Shown here piece by piece: positions 57,263 to 64,000 of a DNA stretch of 64,000 bases. Numbering within the stretch: position 1 is the stretch's first letter; each line of letters starts with the position of its first letter. This DNA is from Eremomyces bilateralis CBS 781.70. Lineage: Eukaryota; Ascomycota; Dothideomycetes; Eremomycetales; Eremomycetaceae. The DNA lies in the NCBI RefSeq assembly GCF_010015585.1, contig NW_022985069.1, forward strand, positions 1,469,846 through 1,533,845, written 5' to 3'. The notes beneath the pieces were generated by a model, which was not told where the DNA came from, ran no database searches, and worked only from the letters and a program-made list of their open reading frames with translations. The translations under genes and the position numbers were made by a program.

Positions 57263-59029
57263 TTAATGCTTGACTCCATTGGTCTTCATCCTACCATTGG
57301 GACCACCTGGGGTCGTTCCTGTCGACGGAGTCGGCAGGACAGGCTTGGCTGGAATCGCGGGTTCTTCCTCGGTGTCGTCGTCGTACTCACCTTCGCTCAG
57401 CGCGTCGTCCTCCTCGTAGTCGTACTCGCTCTCCGTCCCATCCTCGTCCTCATCCTCATCGTCGTCGTCCTCATCTTCGTCGTCGTCGTCCTCTTCCTCG
57501 GTGGTGTCGTGCACGGGGATCTGCCCACGTCCCTGGGCCTGCATACCCCTGCAGAGCTTCTCTAAGTTGTCGTTCTTCTTGCGAAACAAGTCGAGCTCTT
57601 GTTGCAGCCGAGTTCGCTCTTCCGCCATCTCGAGGATGTTGCGGTTCGTCGCTTCTTGCTTGCGCGTCAAAGCATGGTTTTCCTTCTCCAGCCGTTTAGT
57701 CTTTTTCGACATATCTTCCATTTCCTTCCGGAACGTTAAGAAAAGATCGTTCGAGCTGTTGAGCGTGTCTTCCACCTACTTAGCTGTTAGCACAGGTGTC
57801 GTCCGAGTCGAATTATACATACCTGTTTGAACTTCTCGACGTAAATATTCAGCTGGCTTCGGAGCTCCGTCTCGGTTTGCGAGAACGTTGATACCTGACG
57901 CGTAAGCTGGTGAGACTTGCTGGATTCCACCTCTTGAGCCTTCCGTTGCTGCTCCAGTCGTGCCATCTGATACTGCAGCTCCAACTCCTTGGTACGTAGC
58001 AGGGAGATGAACTGCAGTTCACGGAGTTCATATTGCTCAACGAATGACTTGAACTTCTGTCGGAAGCTGTTTTGAAAAAAAGTATTAGCCGTGGTCTCCA
58101 ATTGGGAATGTTTGTCCTACTCTGGATCCTCAGTAGTGACTTCGGCATCTTGGCCGCCATGCTCGTCCTTCTTGCATACTTCATCCACTTCGGAGATCAT
58201 TCGGTCGAGTCGCTGATGGAGTTCGGTGCGATGGTTTGCTTCGATGCCTTGAAGTCTATCCACCATCAACTAACACCAAGTTAGACGACGAACTTCGGCA
58301 AATCGGCCGCGAGTCCTGGGAAGCGTACCTTGAGGCGCTTGTTCTCCGTCACATTCTCCCGCGACATCTTCGCAAACTTGTCCTTGAGGGTGTTTGCCTT
58401 GGTCAGATCACTCCTAGCAGTATCTCGCTCTTTCTGCAGCAGGTCCGCCCGCTTCTTGGACTTCTGGTGCTCGCGCTCGAGTCGCTTCATGTCGCCGAGG
58501 AGTTGCACATATTTGTCTCGTACCGTATCGAGTCGCGAAGAGGAGGTCTCGATATTGGCGAGGAGGTGAGAGAGCTCTCGGTTTGCCTTGCGGACTTCCC
58601 GGTCTATTTCAATCCAGTCAATATTTTCCTGGACAACCTCATGGTTATACCCTGAAATCGCGGCATAGGTGGCGCCGTCAAAGTCGCCCGGAATTGATCG
58701 CGACATGGTAATATACAACTCTCGAGATGGAACCAAAAGCCAAGCCAGAGTACAGTTGTAGTTGCAGCAGTGCGAGTGAAGAAAGAGATTGTGGCTCGCT
58801 TTGCGACGGCTGCCGGCAAGTCGCAAAACAAGGGAAACGGAAATGAAAACGAATAAACATATCACGCACCTATCTCGGCATCTTGATCCTTTTCCCCTGC
58901 GGTTTCCAACTCCAGCTGGGCAATTTTGGCGGCTATTTGTTTCGATGCATCGATCGGATCCGGGTTTCCCTTCACTGCAGTCTTTGCCTTCGCTGGCACC
59001 GCTCCTGCGGATGCTTGCGAGGGCGGCAT
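57263..59029 (-). CDS. Taxilin-family coiled-coil protein
   Basis: Five minus-strand exons (58870-59029, 58329-58603, 58121-58269, 57823-58066, 57263-57775) give 446 residues; all phases agree. After an Ala/Lys-rich start, the taxilin coiled coil runs from about residue 30 to 370: KQIAAKIAQLELE, REVRKANRELSHLLANIE, KSKKRADLLQKERD, then FRQKFKSFVEQYELRELQF, LLRTKELELQYQMARLEQQR and NDLFLTFRKEMEDMSKKTKR. The tail is a strongly acidic Asp/Glu run. Taxilins bind syntaxins and ribosome-nascent chain complexes; the fungal role is little known. Intron 1 (58604-58869) is 266 nt, far longer than the others, and contains an in-frame ATG (58706) that could supply an alternative first 35 residues. Confidence 0.85.
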
Positions 59030-60092
59030 TGTACTGGCTAATTCCCACTATGTTTCCAAGCGTGTTTTACTGTTCCCGGCCGTGGGTACATCAAGAAAAT
59101 CCTCAACGGTGGTATTCTTCTGATGAGAAGTCGGCGAGCCGCTCATCGACAAAGGAGGAGTGTAGGGTCCAGATCGTCGCAATAGGAGTATGTAACTTCC
59201 AAGAATCGTTCTATATGATGTCTGTACAATGTCAGTAACACGTGAAAGTCTAACAATGTTTCTCGAGGGATGGACACGGCACCGGATGCAGAAGTGACTC
59301 GGAGTGGAAGGCAGTATTTGGGGGACAGTTACCGGTGAATACCGAGACAATCCAGATCTTGATAGTAAGGAGGCGGCTGAGGGGGGCTATTTGTAATTCA
59401 AAAAGATATAGACAGGTATCAAGAGCGGAGGGTTGTAAACGGGATCAGAATCTAAGCGTGCTGGTGTGTTGTGCAAAGTTGGGAATGAAGTCAAGAGTCC
59501 AGTGCTTGGTTTCTACACCATATTTCATTACGTGTATCGATGGTATGGCATTGCCCACTCAGTGATCGAGGATACGTCAAATTGAGGTTGCACTAGCTAT
59601 TTTGGGATAGACAGTACCAGTATATCGGTTCACAGTTCACATCACTGCCTGGGTCTTCATGACAGAATTGCTGTTCTTTGACTTCCAGAGCACTAAAATG
59701 GTGATATTCCGTAACCCGGCTCTATACTTATTTATTATGCATTGACTTGGAGCATTTCTAAGCCTCGCATAGCATTCTATATTGACATCTTGCCTTCGGT
59801 ACTGGTTCCGTAGCTATGGAAATTAGATTTAAGCTAGTCTGTACTACTGCGTAGTACGTCCTGTAATGTCAGCCAATAGCTTAGTCATCACAATCACTGT
59901 ACCGCACTAAACTATTCTTATCATAACTACATCGTCTCAGACGCGCGGGTATCACGGTAGAGCGGCACGTAATGGCGCCGATGGGTCTCGATGGATCGGT
60001 TTTTATTTGCCAGCCATCCATGATGTTACAACATGAAGACATGGACACAACTTCTTTCTTTGTGTTGTAGTGTCCTCATCTTTCCCAGACAG
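59030..60092. promoter_or_regulatory. Divergent intergenic region between taxilin and Cym1
   Basis: A 1.06-kb, AT-rich gap between two divergent starts that must contain both promoters. An ATG at 60033 is in frame with Cym1 and could extend it by 20 residues. No other gene was seen. Confidence 0.4.
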
Positions 60093-63000
60093 ATGGCTAT
60101 GCTACGTGTGAGCCGCTCATCTTTATGGGCTGCTCGTCAATCCGGCCCCTTCCTTCGTTCGCCAGCACGGTCGCGACATATCCGCTCCTTTGCCTCTGTG
60201 ACCGACCTCAACACACTCCCCAAGCCCGGAGAGAAGCTACATGGCTTCACATTGCAGCGGACCAAACATCTGCCCGAGTTAGAGCTCACCGCTCTTCAGC
60301 TTCAGCATGACAAGACAGGGGCGGAGTATTTGCACATCGCAAGAGATGATGCCAACAATGTTTTCTCCATCGGCTTCAAGACCAATCCTCCAGACCGGAC
60401 GGGCGTGCCACATATCCTCGAACACACGACGTTGTGTGGTAGCAAAAAGTATGCTTTCACCATCCTACCCGCAACTCAGTACTAATATTTCTCAGATACC
60501 CCGTCCGCGATCCATTCTTTAAGATGCTTCCTCGCTCCCTCTCAAATTTCATGAACGCCTTCACCTCTTCCGACCACACGACATACCCCTTCGCTACCAC
60601 GAACGCGCAAGACTTCCGAAATCTCATGTCCGTATATTTAGACGCCACTCTGAACCCGCTACTCAAAACACAAGACTTCCACCAGGAAGGGTGGCGCATT
60701 GGACCCGAGAATCCCCTTGCGGAGGTCGAAGGCGGCTCTGAATCCGCCAAAAGTCCTTTGGTGTTTAAAGGTGTGGTGTACAATGAGATGAAAGGTCAAA
60801 TGTCCGATTCAGGCTACCTCTATTATATCCGCTTCCATGAGCAGCTGTACCCGTCATTGAACAACTCTGGAGGCGATCCTCAGGCGATTACCGATCTAAC
60901 ATATGAGCAACTCCGGAATTTCCATGCGGATCACTACCATCCAAGCAACGCGAAAGTGTTCACATATGGCGACATGCCAGTGACAGACCATCTCCCAGGC
61001 ATTGGCCAGTTTCTGGATTCGTTTGACAAGATTGCAGTCGATCACAATATTAAGCACCCTATTTCGCTCGATAGCCCCAAGGAAGTGACGATCAAAGGAC
61101 CAATCGAGACTCTTGTCCCACTGGACCGGCAATACAAGACATCTATTACTTGGCTCATGGGGGACACTTCCGACGTTGTGGAAAACTTCTCCTTGAGTAT
61201 TCTCTCTTCGCTGTTGATGGATGGTTATGGCTCGCCACTATATCAGTCTCTGATCGAAAGTGGCTTGGGTCTCGACTTCTCTCCAAATACAGGATACAGT
61301 GCGTCAACTAGGAGGGGCGTATTCTCCGTCGGTGTGACCGGTGTTCGGAAAGAAGACACTCCAAAGGTCAAGGAGACCATCCAAAAAGTGTTTGCGGACA
61401 GTCAAGCGAACGGTTTCAACGACGTGAAGGTGCAAGGCATCTTACACCAGTTGGAACTTGGACTTAAACATAAGACGGCGCACTTCGGCATGGGACTGGT
61501 ACAGCGCTTGAAGCCATCGTGGTTCAACGGAATTGATCCATTCGACGCTTTGGCCTGGACGGAGGTGGTCGATGCTTTCAAGCAGAGATATGAAGCAGGC
61601 GGTTATTTTGAAAGCCTGATTGAGAAATATCTTGTCAATGAGCGGACTTTCACCTTCACTATGGAACCCTCGGAGTCGTATGCCCTGGATCTCCAGGCAG
61701 AAGAGCAGGAAAGGCTATCGACCAAGATCGCCGAGGCGTCTAAGGATGTCTCCTCCGCAGACGAGGCATATGCACGATTGGCCGAGCGTGAGCTTGAGCT
61801 CGTTCGTGTTCAAGAAGAAGCAAGAAACCAGGATCTAAGCTGTCTGCCCTCCGTTCACGTAAAAGACATTCCAAGGCAAAAGGAGCGCAATCCGGTCTCG
61901 GACTCGAACGTGGAGAATGTCCGAGTGCAGTGGCGGCAGGCTCCCACCAATGGCCTGACTTATTTCCGTGCCATCAATGTCCTCGAGGGTCTTCCATCGG
62001 AGCTCAGATCCATGCTTCCACTGTTCTCGGATGCAATCCTTCGGCTGGGGACGAAGAAATTGACCATGGAACAGCTGGAAGAGCAGATCAAGCTCTATAC
62101 CGGAGGAATCAATTTTGGCTACCATTCAACCACGTCCCCGCACAACCTTTCGCACTTTGAAGAGGGCTTCAGCGTCTCGGGGATTGCCTTTGACCGAAAC
62201 ATTCCCACCATGTACGAGCTGATCCGTACTTTGATCACCGAGACCAACTTCGACGGACCCGAAGCCGAATCCAAAATTCGCGAGCTGTTGCAAACGGCCT
62301 CCAGCGGCGCAATGGATGCCATCGCCAGCTCCGGGCACGCGTATGCTCGGAGATACGCTTTGGCGGGATTGAGCCCGGCGGGCCAAATCCGAGAAGAAAC
62401 GTCCGGTCTGGCACAGGTGCAGCTGCTGACCGCTTTGTCCATGCGCAACGCGTCCGAAGGTCTGAATGATGTGGTCGACAAACTCAAGCAAATCCAAGCC
62501 TTCGCGCTTTCGAAAACACAGGGCTTGCGTTTATCGATCAACTGCGGCCCCGAAAGCGTCCAGGCGAACGAAAAGGCATTGCAGCGATTCATGAGCGGCA
62601 TGTCATCCCCCGCAGCCAGTTTCGATCAGGTACAGCCCTGGAGCCCGCAAGAAGCGACGAAGATTTTCTTCCCGCTACCATATCAGGTTCACTATGCTGG
62701 CTACGCTGTTCCCTCCGTGCCGTACGTGGATCCATCCGGCGCATCGCTTCAAATACTCGCGCAGCTGCTTACCCACAAGCACCTCCATCACGAAATCCGA
62801 GAGAAGGGCGGTGCGTATGGAGGCGGTGCGTTCTCGCAGGGCCTGGAAGGAGGCTTCGGCTACTACAGCTACCGTGACCCGAACCCGCTGAACACCATCA
62901 AAATCATGGAGGAGGCGGGTGTCTGGGCCCGAGACCGCACCTGGACCGAGCGAGACATCGAGGAAGCCAAGCTCAGCGTTTTCCAGTCCCTTGATGCGCC

Positions 63001-63247
63001 GAAGAGCGTCAGCCAAGAGGGCATGACCCGCTTCGTGTCAGGCATCGACGATGGGATGGCGCAGAAGCGACGGGAACAGCTCCTCGATGTCACGCCTCAG
63101 GACGTTACGGACGCCGCGGACCGTTTCTTGATCCAAGGAGCGAAGCACGGCAGATATGCGTTGCTAGGGCCCAACCGAGACTGGATCACCGAGACAGCTG
63201 GTTGGAAGTTCGAGAAGCTCGAACTCAATCAGCTGGACTCCGCTTAA
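60093..63247 (+). CDS. cym1: Mitochondrial presequence protease Cym1/PreP
   Basis: Two exons, 60093-60448 and 60496-63247 (47-nt intron, phase 2), give 1035 residues. The Arg/Ser-rich N-terminus ([17 protein letters not shown]) is a mitochondrial presequence. The inverted zinc motif HILEH sits at 107-111, followed by [21 protein letters not shown] and the distal-Glu segment [13 protein letters not shown]. The second half-barrel includes [20 protein letters not shown] near the C-terminus. This M16C metalloprotease degrades cleaved presequences and other short peptides in the matrix. ATG 60093 was chosen because it starts the presequence; 60099 and the upstream 60033 are alternatives. The protein is complete. 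Confidence 0.94.
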
Positions 63248-64000
63248 TTATTGGCGCCTTTCATGTCGCGGCTCAATGCGTTTCATTCACTCTACTCTAT
63301 CTTTAGGGAAGGCCGAGAGCCTCTGTACAATATTGTCTGGGCGGATTGTGCATATGACGGAGTTGGGATACCCTGTAAACAATCTGCCGAATACTAGACG
63401 CGTCCTTTCGACTCCTCTTTACTCTATGACCAACTTACCGTGTGTAGGGCATCTTATACATGCTCCTAGAACCGAATCTACGTCTGTAGCCTGCTTCCAC
63501 AGTTTATAGATCACGAGTTAGGCATTAATGCTGAGCGCAAGATCAATTACTTCAACTCTGACTCAACTATATGGATGGAGACCTGTTCACGTAGATTATG
63601 CTAGTAATTGAGGACATAAATGAATGCGACGCTTACCATTCCAGCAGCTTTTGAGCGGAACCTGATGCCCCATACAAAGGTCGAGTATTGATTGTTCCTT
63701 TGGGATATGTAAAATAATAGGCACTGAGTATCAGACCTAGCTCTGGCCTCTGGTCAAGGTCAATGTGAGATATACTGCTAGTGGGTCTTAAAAGGGGCTT
63801 AACATGGACAACAATGAAAAGGGCATGAACCTTTAGATGTGATTCAAGACCTGTACGTAGGAATATATATTTCGTTATCTGAATGCATCTATCGTATAAA
63901 CATCGTATCCAGCATCATTGCATCCCAATCATGTGTATTCCTATCCATCTGCGCCGATTGGTAATGCTAAATCTAAATGCTACCTATATTCTCTTAGGCC
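63248..64000. other. Right-edge non-coding stretch
   Basis: AT-rich DNA downstream of Cym1. No gene is seen before the window ends; short frames near 63.3-63.5 kb lack family content. Confidence 0.4.

Overview
The window looks like nuclear DNA of a filamentous ascomycete (Pezizomycotina, most likely Eurotiales such as Aspergillus or Penicillium relatives). The reasons are short introns (mostly 46-80 nt) with GTRNGT donors and CTAAC-type branch points, compact genes on both strands, and families typical of these fungi (Mug190-type SMP/C2 protein, atypical Zn2Cys6 regulators, HeLo-kinase and F-box-like accessory genes). The genus is an inference. Exon structures were worked out by eye from frame, splice sites and family knowledge; no search was run.

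Layout. 1-4.8 kb is an eroded accessory region: the 3' end of a pogo/Fot1-like transposase, a degraded F-box-like gene and unassigned DNA. 4.8-24.8 kb is dense and mostly housekeeping: Zn2Cys6 regulator A (+), Coq10 (-), tRNA m3C methyltransferase of the Trm140 family (+), DNA polymerase delta small subunit (-), Mug190-like SMP/C2 protein (+), Zn2Cys6 regulator B (+), Dph4 (-), Fmp32/MCUR1-like protein (+) and a 14-3-3 protein (+). 26.3-30.2 kb holds a WW-domain/PhoD-like phosphatase. 30.4-34.7 kb is a second accessory patch, with two divergent and broken genes: a HeLo-kinase-like gene (-) and a beta-trefoil/kinase-like gene (+).

37.2-46.4 kb holds a fungal N-terminal-domain protein with a DUF8035-like segment (+), Fcf1 (-), a Csi2-like membrane protein (+) and a conserved Ser-rich fungal protein (-). 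46.4-55.4 kb is gene-poor, with only a SWIM zinc-finger protein (-) and a short zipperless bZIP-like protein (-) between 2.3-2.4 kb non-coding blocks. 55.4-63.2 kb holds nitronate monooxygenase (-), taxilin (-) and the mitochondrial presequence protease Cym1/PreP (+).

How the genes relate. No biosynthetic cluster or operon-like unit is visible. Three head-to-head pairs probably share promoters: Coq10/Trm140, Pol31/Mug190-like and Dph4/Fmp32. The mitochondrial genes (Coq10, Fmp32, Cym1) and the translation or ribosome genes (Trm140, Dph4, Fcf1) are scattered. The most notable items are the two related Zn2Cys6 proteins 12 kb apart with an unusually long last Cys spacing, the divergent pair of broken kinase-like genes, the zipperless bZIP-like protein, the SWIM protein, a GATA-site palindrome in the Coq10/Trm140 promoter, and an alternative in-frame N-terminus inside the long first intron of taxilin. 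I found no clear previously undescribed system.
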